A DNA stretch of 64,000 nucleotides, from positions 59,191-123,190 of the forward strand of contig JADLGB010000101.1 in NCBI GenBank assembly GCA_020849535.1, given 5' to 3'. A model generated the notes under the pieces. The model did no database searches. It saw only the letters and a program-made list of their open reading frames with translations, and was not told the origin of the DNA. Below, piece after piece: positions 38,701 through 47,074 of this stretch (the stretch's first letter is position 1; every line of letters begins with the position of its first letter). This stretch comes from Candidatus Hydrogenedentota bacterium. Its GTDB lineage: Bacteria > Hydrogenedentota > Hydrogenedentia > Hydrogenedentales > SLHB01. Both the position numbers and the translations under genes were made by a program.

Positions 38701-39633
38701 CTGCGCGCGTCGTGCCTCGGCTTCCTTGAGCATCTGATCGCGTTTGGCCAAGAGCTCGCGGAGTTCCTCCGCGGCTTCCTTGTCCTGTGCGCTGCGCTCC
38801 TCGATGTGGCGGAGCATTTCATCGCGTTCGGCCAAAACATCGCGGAGCGCTCCCGCGGCCTCCTCTTCGCGCGCACGCTTCTCTTCCGCCTCCCGGAGCA
38901 TCTGATCGCGCTTGGCGAGAACGTCACGGAGCGCCTCCGCGGCCTCCTTCTCCTGCGCGCGGCGTTCCTCGGCCTCGCGGAGCATTTGATCGCGCTTGGC
39001 GAGCACATCGCGGAGCGCCTCCGCGGCTTCTTTCTCCTGCGCGCTTCGCTGCTCGATTTCGCGAAGCATCTCATCGCGATTGGCCAGGATATCGCGCAGC
39101 GACTCCAACTCGCTTTTCGCGCCACTGAGTTGCTGGTCACGCTCGCTGTCCAGCGCGCGCAATTGCGCGATCTCCATCGCGAGCGAAAGTTCCGCCGACG
39201 ACGCCTTCTCCGCCCGTGCCCGAACGCTTTCCAACTGCTGCTCCAGCCCGGCGATGCGCTCCTTTAAGTCGATCTGCTCGACCGCCTCATTGCGCTTGGC
39301 TGCCAAGTAGGCCTGCACCTCCTGTGCAAGTTTCTCCTGGGACGCCACCACGCGATCGATCTCTTCCAACTGTTCGGGGGCAAGCATTTCGCGCAAGGCT
39401 TCGACGTCGTGCCGCGTCTCCAGCACTCTTGCCGCCATGAGTTCGCTGATCCGTTGGGCGTCATCGGCCAGCCCCATACCCGCGAGACTTCTCGCGCGCA
39501 TCCCCATGAGCCGTGGACTATTGGGCAGGGCTTGGTCGAGTTGCCCCAGTACATCCAGCGCCCAGACGTGCGCGTCCGCCGCCTGCAATCGCTCTGCCTG
39601 CTGGAACTTCTCATCTATGCTGGGTAATGCCAT
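35794..39633 (-). CDS. giant modular coiled-coil membrane protein with leucine-rich C-terminus
   Basis: 1279 residues. A helical TPR-like N-terminus (1-129) is followed by heptad modules: a 49-residue module A (130-178), a 28-residue module B repeated seven times (179-374, LAKRDQMLREAEERRAQEKE type), then about seven 77-residue A+B units (375-913) and a partial ninth A (from 914). One membrane span (~991-1014, LLLVAVVLLIAVAAIAWFVF), a Pro-rich linker and a leucine-rich domain (~1125-1270, LRELDLTAENVTDGGVRHLS) end it. The LRR is probably outside. The open frame begins at 39831; the ATG at 39633 follows GAGGTGG. Role unknown; structural. Confidence 0.82.
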   Translation of the reverse strand: MALPSIDEKFQQAERLQAADAHVWALDVLGQLDQALPNSPRLMGMRARSLAGMGLADDAQRISELMAARVLETRHDVEALREMLAPEQLEEIDRVVASQEKLAQEVQAYLAAKRNEAVEQIDLKERIAGLEQQLESVRARAEKASSAELSLAMEIAQLRALDSERDQQLSGAKSELESLRDILANRDEMLREIEQRSAQEKEAAEALRDVLAKRDQMLREAEERRAQEKEAAEALRDVLAKRDQMLREAEEKRAREEEAAGALRDVLAERDEMLRHIEERSAQDKEAAEELRELLAKRDQMLKEAEARRAQEKEAAEALREVLAKRDQMLREIEERSTQDKEATEVLRSLLAKRDQMLREVEERSAQDKDAAEALRQQLELMQTQAKRAASAQQALTEELSRLRANEAAKAKSLDEARGELESLRNSLSEREAAIAAAEQRSAESERAASALRAQLDEIRGQAERASMSESALVTELERLRANESTKSQALEGARTELDALKNALSEREQAIKDAEARNAETEQRAQALRDQLELIRSQAERASSSEETLVAELERLRANESAKTQALEGAREELENLKKTLQGREAAIAEAEARNEQSERAVAALREELDGLRSKAQQASSSEQQLASELTHLRERENEKALALERARNEMESLRKALEVREQEVASASKDRTQDATAIAVLQRELEGLRDRASQASSSEQMLAAEVAQLRANESEKAGALESARTELDALRAALMDRESAVTRAEHLNADAGEAVEQLQREMASLREQAEAASVRASEQSAEVGQLQSAVETKSRALEDARSEVVRLSEALAQQERAVEDSAKSRQAQDAEIAKLHQALRSLKEETDKATASERSLVAEVEQLRAAESMKTGALNQARAELEALREAFAKQERAANEATASSVEHERRIQTLQSELQALLSRAEDKSAAEAALAAELATVRAAQDEKADALTKSRAEVEELRKALEERELDVSKPKVVTVLERRGERSYSALLLVAVVLLIAVAAIAWFVFVPPMMSGLQTAGTPPTPPVVQPVPEKPETPETVPTPVVVAPEPEAPLPARTIRFAGGRSLGKVQTRPWNSTDPNAWRDAGRAQGAVNVPEGRVVRLVVDFDAAGDLSPLDGLPSNALYAILLLGKHVTDEGLSHLKPLTGLRELDLTAENVTDGGVRHLSGLVQLKTLSLSDVGVTDEGMASLRGMSGLEELRLYGLRISDAGFSIVEAFPGLRSLTVVNAGISNVSLAHIKKLESLRYLRISGTKVSREGLTLLRYDLPKCEIMS
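38512..39099 (-). repeat. seven in-frame 84-bp tandem repeats
   Basis: Each encodes a 28-residue (four-heptad) module, for example LRDVLAKRDQMLREAEERRA plus QEKEAAEA. The copies differ at several codons, so they are not a recent array. They lie inside the giant coiled-coil gene. Confidence 0.85.
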
Positions 39634-39905
39634 CGGCCACCTCGTGCCGCAAATCTCTTCCGGTTCATGCCCGGCCGCCCTTCGCGGTCCCGCAATTCCG
39701 TCATGCGTATCATAATACGGGCCAATGCCCCTCCGGGCAATCTCTATTCCTGCTCTTCGCCGCGCGGCCCAAAGTGCGCTCGGCGTGCTAGTTGCCCGTG
39801 AGACGCAGGGTGTCCTCGGTGGAATTCTCATCGCCTGGGTGCCAGAGGGTCCCCCAATGCTGTACCATGTCTGTCGCGGAGAGAATTCAAGCGAGGAGGC
39901 GCCCC

Positions 39906-41174
39906 ATGATTTCTACGTTTCGCTTCAGATGCGTGGCCGTTGTGATTGCTGGCTATCTTTTCCTGGCTTGGAGTGCCTTTGCCCAGGAACCAAGTCCATC
40001 CGCGACAGACCTGGCCCAACTTCGCGCCGCCCGAAAAGAGGCGGCACATAAGCCTCGCCGCATCATCATGAACAACGACGGCAACGACGCCCGTACGAAG
40101 AATCAGGAGCACACCGTCGAGAACTTCCTGTCGAACCGGACCACACCGCTCCTCGGGTCGCAGGTGGACGCCATCTTCTATTGCACGGGCGTCTTCAACC
40201 TCTACACCCACGCCAGCACCGAAACGGAACTGCGAGGACACGGCGACAAAGAAGCCCTCGATTGGGCCTGGGAGCTTACCAAGCAAGGTACGGATTCGCT
40301 GTCCGAAATCATCACCTTCAGCCACGCAAACAAGATGGAAGCGTTCTGGTCGATGCGCATGAACGACACCCACGACTCCGCGGACGACGCCCTCCTCTGT
40401 CAGTGGAAGCAGGCGCACCCCGAGTACCTGATGGGGAAGAAGGGGGAGAAGTTCCCACATGGCGGTGGGCGTTGGTCGGCGGTCGACTACGGCCTGCCCG
40501 AAGTGCGCGACAAGGTGTTCCGTATCTTTGCGGACGTCAGTACGCGCTACGACGTCGACGGCATCGAAATGGACTTCTTCCGGCACCCCGTCTATTTCAA
40601 ACCGCAGATGACAGGCGAGCCCGTGACGCAGGAACACTGCGACATGATGACGGACCTGATTCGGCGGGTGCGCGCCATGACCGAGGAGGTCGGCCTGAAG
40701 CGCGGCCGGCCCATGCTCATCGCCATTCGCGTGCCGGACTCCCTGGGCTACGCGAAGGGCATCGGCCTCGATTGGGAAGCATGGCTCAAGGAGGACCTTG
40801 TTGATATCGTGTCGCTCACGGGCTACTTCCATCTCGAGCCCTGGGAGAACATGGTCGCCATCGGCAAGCAGTACAATGTCCCCGTCTACGCCTGCCTGAG
40901 CGGTTCACGCGTCGTGTCGGCTTCCAACCCCGAGGCCACCACGGAAGATAAGCTCGCCGCCTGGCGTTCCGAGGCCAAGGCCGCCTGGGAAGCCGGTGTC
41001 AGCGGCATCTACACGTTCAACCTCTTCGACCCGAAAAGTACCCTGTTTCGTGAGTTGGGCAGCCTCGACACCCTGCCAAAGACCGATGAACCCCACAAGC
41101 AGATTACCGGCGACCCGCGCACGATGGACCGCTGGCTGAAAGGCGGCAGCGGATTCCTGAAGCTGCCGCAATAG
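39906..41174 (+). CDS. exported glycosidase-like TIM-barrel protein (GHL10-like)
   Basis: 422 residues with signal peptide (VAVVIAGYLFLAWSAFAQ). The barrel pattern is that of the family 10-like glycosyl hydrolases: RRIIMNNDGND, AFWSMRMNDTHDSADD, WSAVDYGLPEVRDKVFRIFA, and VDGIEMDFFRHP with a likely catalytic acidic cluster, then SLTGYFHLEPWENM. Substrate is unknown. The frame is open from 39792, but the ATG at 39906 follows GAGGAGG and starts the signal. A short direct repeat of TCCGATCGGTC lies after its stop (41190s-41220s), before the convergent beta-propeller gene. Confidence 0.78.
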   Translation: MISTFRFRCVAVVIAGYLFLAWSAFAQEPSPSATDLAQLRAARKEAAHKPRRIIMNNDGNDARTKNQEHTVENFLSNRTTPLLGSQVDAIFYCTGVFNLYTHASTETELRGHGDKEALDWAWELTKQGTDSLSEIITFSHANKMEAFWSMRMNDTHDSADDALLCQWKQAHPEYLMGKKGEKFPHGGGRWSAVDYGLPEVRDKVFRIFADVSTRYDVDGIEMDFFRHPVYFKPQMTGEPVTQEHCDMMTDLIRRVRAMTEEVGLKRGRPMLIAIRVPDSLGYAKGIGLDWEAWLKEDLVDIVSLTGYFHLEPWENMVAIGKQYNVPVYACLSGSRVVSASNPEATTEDKLAAWRSEAKAAWEAGVSGIYTFNLFDPKSTLFRELGSLDTLPKTDEPHKQITGDPRTMDRWLKGGSGFLKLPQ

Positions 41175-41231
41175 CCGGTACCACAATCGACCCCGTCCGA
41201 TCGGTCTGATTCGTCCGATCGGTCCGATGTG

Positions 41232-42227
41232 TTACCCGGGAAACCACCCCTCCAGGAAAGCCGTCTCCGTTCCCTCATAGACCGCCTCGGCCAGGAACTC
41301 GACGCCCTGCTGGTTGCCCCAGGAATAGTTGATGATCACGCGGTCTTCGTATTCGCAGAAGTCGATATCGGAGTTGTTGATGTTGCGCGCGTCTTGAATG
41401 GCCTTGCGCTGCTCCGGCGTCAGGTGCGGGTTGGCGAACTGCTTGTCCTCATCGGACGCCTTCAGCACGGGGTTCAGAGGGCTCGGCTCCCACACAATCA
41501 GGTCCTTGGACCTGACCACATACTGCTCGTAGCCGCCCTCGACGGCCTCCAAGTAGAAATCGTAGTAGTACCCGTTCCGGTAGCGGAGGCAGTGGGGCGC
41601 GGTATAGCGATCCTTCGCGTACGTACACTCGGGCGCGGTCAACTCCCACGCGCGCATATCGGGCGAGGTCGCGAATCGAGCGGTGAATGGCGCCCCCGCG
41701 ATCTCGGGCGGCTTGCCCACCTCGAACATCAACACGTAGCGGCCATCCGCGCGGCACATGGATGTATTGAAGATGCCATACCCCGGTAGATTCAACGCAT
41801 TCCACGTCTCCCACGTTACGAGATCCCGCGACGCGATGATATCGATGCGCTCGCCGTCCCAGATGTTCGTGCCTGCGACGTACATCGTCTCGCCATCCAC
41901 CATGGCGCTCCCGAGGTGGTACCCCTTCGCAAATGCCATGGACGCCTCGCCGGTTTCACGATCGATGAAGCGGAAGTACGAATCACCGGTCGTGTTGCCT
42001 TTATATCCAGTGCGCACATATTCGAAGCGATACACCTTCCCCTTGAACACGACTGGGGTCGTCTCGACGAGGTCCAGATCGATAGTCCCCAGTTTACGTA
42101 TCGCCGGCCTCTTGGACGTCTCCTGGGCACGCGCCGCCATGCCGGTCCAAGCGGCCGCGCCCGCAAAACCCGACGCCCGGAGGAAAGTCCGTCTCGGCAT
42201 TCCTCGATTCACCCGTTTGTCCATCAT
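41232..42227 (-). CDS. Tat-exported beta-propeller glycoside hydrolase-like protein
   Basis: 331 residues. A twin-arginine signal PRRTFLRASG (11-20) precedes repeated propeller blades such as WDGERIDIIASRDLVTWETW, FATSPDMRAWEL and VVRSKDLIVWEPSPLNPVL. The pattern 'aspartate... S.DL..W' is typical of GH32/GH43/GH130-type five-bladed propellers. Catalytic acids cannot be assigned with certainty. The product would be folded in the cytoplasm and exported. Start chosen at 42227 (ATGATG after GTGAGGAGC); the frame opens at 42242. It converges on the GHL10-like gene. Confidence 0.72.
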   Translation of the reverse strand: MMDKRVNRGMPRRTFLRASGFAGAAAWTGMAARAQETSKRPAIRKLGTIDLDLVETTPVVFKGKVYRFEYVRTGYKGNTTGDSYFRFIDRETGEASMAFAKGYHLGSAMVDGETMYVAGTNIWDGERIDIIASRDLVTWETWNALNLPGYGIFNTSMCRADGRYVLMFEVGKPPEIAGAPFTARFATSPDMRAWELTAPECTYAKDRYTAPHCLRYRNGYYYDFYLEAVEGGYEQYVVRSKDLIVWEPSPLNPVLKASDEDKQFANPHLTPEQRKAIQDARNINNSDIDFCEYEDRVIINYSWGNQQGVEFLAEAVYEGTETAFLEGWFPG

Positions 42228-42294
42228 GCTGCTCCTCACCATGGTCTGTGCGACATGAGCCTAGCATACATGGGCGATTCAGGTGGAGCGCATT

Positions 42295-43923
42295 TCAGTT
42301 GGCTGCGCCCTGGATGGATGCCGTCTCGTCACTCGCGGTTTCCGGTGCCGCAATCTCCCAGCCCCCGCCAAGCGCCTTGTACAATGAAATCAAATCCGTC
42401 AACACGAAGCTCTCACTCTGGACGAGCAGATCCTGTGACTGAAAGAGCTGTTGCTGGGCCTGAAGCACGTTGAGGAACGTTTCCAGTCCGCGCACGTAGC
42501 GCTCGTTCGCGAGGCGAACAGCTTTCTGATTGGACTTGACGGACGCATCGAGCGACTTGCGGCGCACCTGCTCCTTGGAAAACGACATCAACCCGTTCTC
42601 CACCTCCTCCAGCGCGAGGAGAATACTCTGTTCGTACGCGATAGCGGCCTGCTCTTGGCGGGCGTTCTGCACTTCGATGTTGGCGCGGATCTGTCCCCCA
42701 CGGAAGATGGGCAACGACACGCTTGGCCCCACGGACCAGAGTTGGTTCGGACTATTCAGAATGTCGCCCATGGAAGGACTGCGTCCCGCAATCGAACCGG
42801 TCAGATAGAACTTCGGAAACAACTCGGCCGTGGCTTCCCCGATGCGCGCGGTCGCGGCGGCCAGTTCGCGTTCCGCCGTGCGGATGTCGGGGCGGCGTCG
42901 CAGCAGGTCCGAAGGCAAACCCACGGGCACCTCGGCAGGGGCGGCGGGCATTGGCGCGGGAGTGCTCAGCTCGGCGTTCAGCGCGCCGGGGTCCTCGCCC
43001 AACAGGACGGCCAGGCGGTACATCGACGCGGCAATCTGCGTCTCCAGGAATGGCACCTGCGACTGGGTCGCGGTCAGCAGGGCTTCCGCGCGCACGGCGT
43101 CCAGCTCGCTCGTCAGGCCCGCGTCGAAGCGGGCCTTGGTCAGTTCCACGGTTTCCGCCTGCGCCTCGATGTTCTTGTTGGTGATATCGAGCCGGCTCTG
43201 TGTCGCCCGCAGTTCGATGTAGTTGCGCGCCACCTCGGCCAGCAGCGATACAAGCACATCCCGCCGGCGCTCTTCCGCGGCGCCAATCGAGGCCTCCGCC
43301 GCTTCCACGGCGCGCCGGTTTCCACCGAAGATGTCGAGTTCCCATGCCGCATCGAAGCCAAGCTGGAACACATCATCCACACGGTCTGGCGCCTCTTGTT
43401 CAGGCTGCGGTGAAAACGAGGCGCTCGTCGTTGTGGTCTCGCCATTGCCCGAGCCGTCGTTCGTGCGCGATCGCGTGATGGAACCGTTCTGGCCGCGCAC
43501 GGTAAGACTCCGGGTCACGCCGCCGGGTCCCACACTCAGGCCCGTGGAGAAAGGCAGGCCTTGCTTCGCCTCCGGCGAATCCAGCGCTTGATTGCGGGTC
43601 CAGGAACCGGCCGCGCCGATACTCGGCAGTAAGGCCGATGCGGCAATGCCGCGGGCCGCGCGCGCTTCACGCACCCGCGCCTCGGCGATCTTCAAGTCGA
43701 GATTGGCGTTCACGCTCCGTTCGGCCAATTGGTCCAAGACCGGATCGTTCAGCGTGGTCCACCACGTTGCAACGGAAACCGGCGCGTCGCTTTCGCCACC
43801 TTCGCGCGGCGACGTCCATTGTGCGGGGGCCGCGACATCCGGGCGCACATAGTCGGGCCCTGTCATGCAGCCAGACAGCGTGGCGGCGCAGGCCAGCACA
43901 GCAACTAGAGTTCGTATACGCAT
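42295..43923 (-). CDS. RND efflux outer-membrane factor (OprM/NodT family) lipoprotein
   Basis: 542 residues. A lipobox LSGC (Cys19) marks an outer-membrane lipoprotein. The family pattern is present: GPDYVRPDVAAPAQW, VNANLDLKIAEARVREARAA, two OEP helical repeats and VGLPSDLLRRRPDIRTAERE. It forms the exit duct of the tripartite pump. It begins 4 nt after the RND gene's stop and is the last gene of that operon. The frame continues upstream to 44124, but the ATG at 43923 is followed by the lipoprotein signal. Confidence 0.93.
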   Translation of the reverse strand: MRIRTLVAVLACAATLSGCMTGPDYVRPDVAAPAQWTSPREGGESDAPVSVATWWTTLNDPVLDQLAERSVNANLDLKIAEARVREARAARGIAASALLPSIGAAGSWTRNQALDSPEAKQGLPFSTGLSVGPGGVTRSLTVRGQNGSITRSRTNDGSGNGETTTTSASFSPQPEQEAPDRVDDVFQLGFDAAWELDIFGGNRRAVEAAEASIGAAEERRRDVLVSLLAEVARNYIELRATQSRLDITNKNIEAQAETVELTKARFDAGLTSELDAVRAEALLTATQSQVPFLETQIAASMYRLAVLLGEDPGALNAELSTPAPMPAAPAEVPVGLPSDLLRRRPDIRTAERELAAATARIGEATAELFPKFYLTGSIAGRSPSMGDILNSPNQLWSVGPSVSLPIFRGGQIRANIEVQNARQEQAAIAYEQSILLALEEVENGLMSFSKEQVRRKSLDASVKSNQKAVRLANERYVRGLETFLNVLQAQQQLFQSQDLLVQSESFVLTDLISLYKALGGGWEIAAPETASDETASIQGAAN

Positions 43924-43927
43924 AGCA

Positions 43928-46900
43928 TCAGGCTCCCTGGTCCGCGGCGGGTTTGCTTCGCTTCCACGGACGGAACTCGGAAATCTTCTGAATGACCACA
44001 AAGAACAGAGGAACGAATACAATGGCGAGGAACGTGGCCGCGAGCATGCCGCCCATGACGCCCGTGCCGATCGAGTGACGTCCGGCGGCGCCCGCGCCGT
44101 TACTGAACACCAACGGCAACACACCCAGGATGAATGCCAACGACGTCATGATGATTGGCCGCAGCCGAAGCCGCGCGGCCTCGATGGCCGACTCCACCAC
44201 GCCCTTGCCCTGCTCATGCAGCGAGGAACAGAACTCGACAATCAGAATGGCGTTCTTCGCGGCAAGTCCTACGAGAGTCAGCAGCCCGATCTGGAAGTAG
44301 ATATCGCGTTCGAGACCTCGCAGATACACGGCCAGCACCGCGCCAAACACGCCAAACGGAACGGCCAGCAGCACCGCGAACGGCATCGACCATTTCTCGT
44401 ACTGCGCGGCCAGCACCAGGAAGACGACCACCAGTCCGAATGCGATCACATAAGGCGCCTGATTCCCCGCCTTGATTTCCTGATAGGAAGCGCCGCTCCA
44501 CTCAATCTCGTATCCGGCGGGCAGGATCCGCGCGGCAATTTCCTCTACACGTTTCATGGCTTGACCAGTACTGAAGCCAGCCGTTGGCGAACCCGTAACC
44601 TGCACCGAGGGATAACTGTTGAATCGGCTTACCACATTCGGCCCGGATTGAAACCGGATGTCGAGCACACCAGAAAGCTCGACCATGTCGCCCGACATAT
44701 TGCGCACAAAGATCTTGCGGATGTCCTCTGGACGCTGCCGGAACTCGGGCTCAGCCTGAAGCTGCACCCGGTAAATGCGCCCGTACTTGCTGAAGTCATT
44801 CACATAGAACGCGCCCAGGTACGCCTGCAGGCTGTTGTAGATGTCCGTGATGGGAAGCCCCATCGCCTTGGCGCGGGTTCGATTGAGATCGACGTAGATC
44901 TGCGGTTGCGTGACATTGAGCACGCCTGATACGCCGACAAACATCGGATCCTTGCCCAGCTCGCCGATCAGTTGATTCGTCACTTCGGCCAGCTTGCGGA
45001 TATCACTCACGCCGCGGCTCTCGAGTTGCGCCTCGAAACCGGCCCGGAAACCCAGGCCCCGCACCGCCGGCGGATTGAACGCGATGACCATCGCTTCCTT
45101 GGAATTCGCGAAGCGCCCAAACACGCGCCCCACTAGCGCATTCACATGCTGGTCCGGGCGGACGCGTTCCGACCAGGGCTTCAGATTGATGAACATGGCG
45201 CCGGCGCTGGTGCTCGGAGAGCGGCCTGCGAGGAAGTCCTGCCCACCGAGCGTGACTACGCGCGCAACCTCGGGCTGCTGCATGAGGAAGTCTTCAACCT
45301 CTCGCATGACCTTGCTGGTGCGCTGGAGCGACGCGCCCTGCGGCAATGCCACCGCCAGCATGAAGTACCCCTGATCCTCCTGCGGGATGAAGGCGCTCGG
45401 CACCCGTTCGAACAGATCGATCGTGGCCCAGATAAGCACTCCAAAGATGACGAAGGAGACGACACCCATCCGGATAATCAGCCGCACCGTTTGCGTGTAG
45501 TTGACGGTCATCAGGCCGAAGAATCGATCGAACCAGCGAAACAGAAACATCTTGTTGTGCTGCTTCTTGAGCAGCAGACGGCAGAGGGCCGGGCTCAAGG
45601 TGAGCGCCACCAGACCGGAGATGGCCACGGATATCGCGATAGTCACCGCGAATTGCCGGTACATTACGCCTGTCAGTCCGCCCAGGAAGGCTACCGGCAA
45701 GTATACCGCCGACAGCACGAGCACGATGGCGATCACGGGGCCCGTCACCTGCTCCATGGCCTTGATCGTCGCCTCGCGCACAGCGAGGCCCTCCTCGTGC
45801 ATGATGCGTTCCACGTTCTCCACGACTACGATCGCGTCGTCCACGACGATACCGATGGCGAGCACCAGGCCGAACAGCGTGAGCGAGTTGATCGAGAACC
45901 CGAAGAGCAGCATCCCGGTGAACGTGCCGATGATGGCCACGGGCACCGCGAGCAAGGGGATGAGTGTGGCCCGCCAACTGCCCAGGAAGACGAACACTAC
46001 AAGTATCACGAGACAAACGGCCTCGAAGAATGTGACCGCCACCTCACGGATGGAGACTTCAATGAAACTGGTCGTATCGAAGGGGATATCGTACGAGATC
46101 CCCTTCGGGAAGTTGGTTTTCAGTCCCTCCAGCGCATCTTTCAGCCCATTCATCGTGCTGAGCGCGTTGGCGCCGGGTTGGAGAAACGCGAGGATGAACG
46201 TAGTGGGCTTCCCATTGAGGCGTCCAAACGAATCGTAACTGAGCGACCCGAGTTCCACGCGGCCGATATCCTTGATCTTCAGCAGGGACCCGTCGGGTTC
46301 CGCGCGCAGGATGATGTCCTCAAACTGCTCGGGCGTGTCGAGACGTCCGCGCGTGATGACGGGAATCGTGAACTCTACCTCGCCTTCCGTCGGAGCCGCG
46401 CCGATGCGTCCGGCCGCGTACAGCCCGTTCTCTTCGCGGATCGCATTCGCTATATCGGTAACCGTGAGGCCCTTGACGGCCAAGCGATCCGGATTGACCC
46501 AGATGCGCATCGAGTAGTCTTTGCCGCCAAAGATCAGGACGTCGCCAATGCCCGGCACGCGCTTCAGCGTGTCCAGCATGTAAATCGTCGCGTAATTGCT
46601 CAGGTAGACATCGTTGTACTGGGGATCCTCCGAGTTCAGCGCGACCACCGTCAGGATGTTGTTCGAGCGCTTGTTCACCGAAATACCCTGCCGGATGACT
46701 TCCTGCGGCAGGCGCGGCTCGGCACGCTTCAAGCGGTTTTGCACTTCCACGGCCGCGATATCGAGGTCCGCCCCGATTTCAAACGTGCACGTAACGCCCA
46801 GGCTCCCGTCATTGGCGCTTTGTGATTGGTAATACAGCAGATTCTCGATGCCGCTGAGTTCCTGCTCGATGGGGGCCGCAAGCGATTCGGCAACCGTTTC

Positions 46901-47065
46901 CGCGTTGGCGCCCGGGTAATTGGCGACGATATCCACCGTGGGCGGCGTAATCTCGGGCGACTGTTCCACCGGCATGAAGTACATGGACGCCAGTCCGCAC
47001 AGCGCGATGATGATCGAAATCACACCAGCAAATACGGGCCGATCGATGAAGAAGCGTGAAATCAT
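43928..47065 (-). CDS. RND multidrug efflux transporter (HAE1, AcrB-like)
   Basis: 1045 residues with the standard 12-helix RND topology and two large periplasmic loops (after TM1 and TM7). The proton-relay aspartates are in VVDDAIVVVEN (TM4) and the lysine in GLAAKNAILIVEF (TM10), so it should be a functional proton antiporter. The start FFIDRPVFAGVISIIIALCG is typical of HAE1. It lies 9 nt downstream of the membrane fusion protein gene. Substrates cannot be read from sequence. Confidence 0.96.
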   Translation of the reverse strand: MISRFFIDRPVFAGVISIIIALCGLASMYFMPVEQSPEITPPTVDIVANYPGANAETVAESLAAPIEQELSGIENLLYYQSQSANDGSLGVTCTFEIGADLDIAAVEVQNRLKRAEPRLPQEVIRQGISVNKRSNNILTVVALNSEDPQYNDVYLSNYATIYMLDTLKRVPGIGDVLIFGGKDYSMRIWVNPDRLAVKGLTVTDIANAIREENGLYAAGRIGAAPTEGEVEFTIPVITRGRLDTPEQFEDIILRAEPDGSLLKIKDIGRVELGSLSYDSFGRLNGKPTTFILAFLQPGANALSTMNGLKDALEGLKTNFPKGISYDIPFDTTSFIEVSIREVAVTFFEAVCLVILVVFVFLGSWRATLIPLLAVPVAIIGTFTGMLLFGFSINSLTLFGLVLAIGIVVDDAIVVVENVERIMHEEGLAVREATIKAMEQVTGPVIAIVLVLSAVYLPVAFLGGLTGVMYRQFAVTIAISVAISGLVALTLSPALCRLLLKKQHNKMFLFRWFDRFFGLMTVNYTQTVRLIIRMGVVSFVIFGVLIWATIDLFERVPSAFIPQEDQGYFMLAVALPQGASLQRTSKVMREVEDFLMQQPEVARVVTLGGQDFLAGRSPSTSAGAMFINLKPWSERVRPDQHVNALVGRVFGRFANSKEAMVIAFNPPAVRGLGFRAGFEAQLESRGVSDIRKLAEVTNQLIGELGKDPMFVGVSGVLNVTQPQIYVDLNRTRAKAMGLPITDIYNSLQAYLGAFYVNDFSKYGRIYRVQLQAEPEFRQRPEDIRKIFVRNMSGDMVELSGVLDIRFQSGPNVVSRFNSYPSVQVTGSPTAGFSTGQAMKRVEEIAARILPAGYEIEWSGASYQEIKAGNQAPYVIAFGLVVVFLVLAAQYEKWSMPFAVLLAVPFGVFGAVLAVYLRGLERDIYFQIGLLTLVGLAAKNAILIVEFCSSLHEQGKGVVESAIEAARLRLRPIIMTSLAFILGVLPLVFSNGAGAAGRHSIGTGVMGGMLAATFLAIVFVPLFFVVIQKISEFRPWKRSKPAADQGA

Positions 47066-47074
47066 GGCAGGACC

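Noticed and set aside
38512..39099. Regular 84-bp repeats resembling a CRISPR array
   Set aside because: They are in-frame coding repeats of a heptad coiled coil, diverged at codon level, with no spacers and no cas genes.
45146..46825. 559-residue open frame antisense to the RND transporter
   Set aside because: Shadow of a fully recognised gene, with His/Gln/Arg-biased composition.
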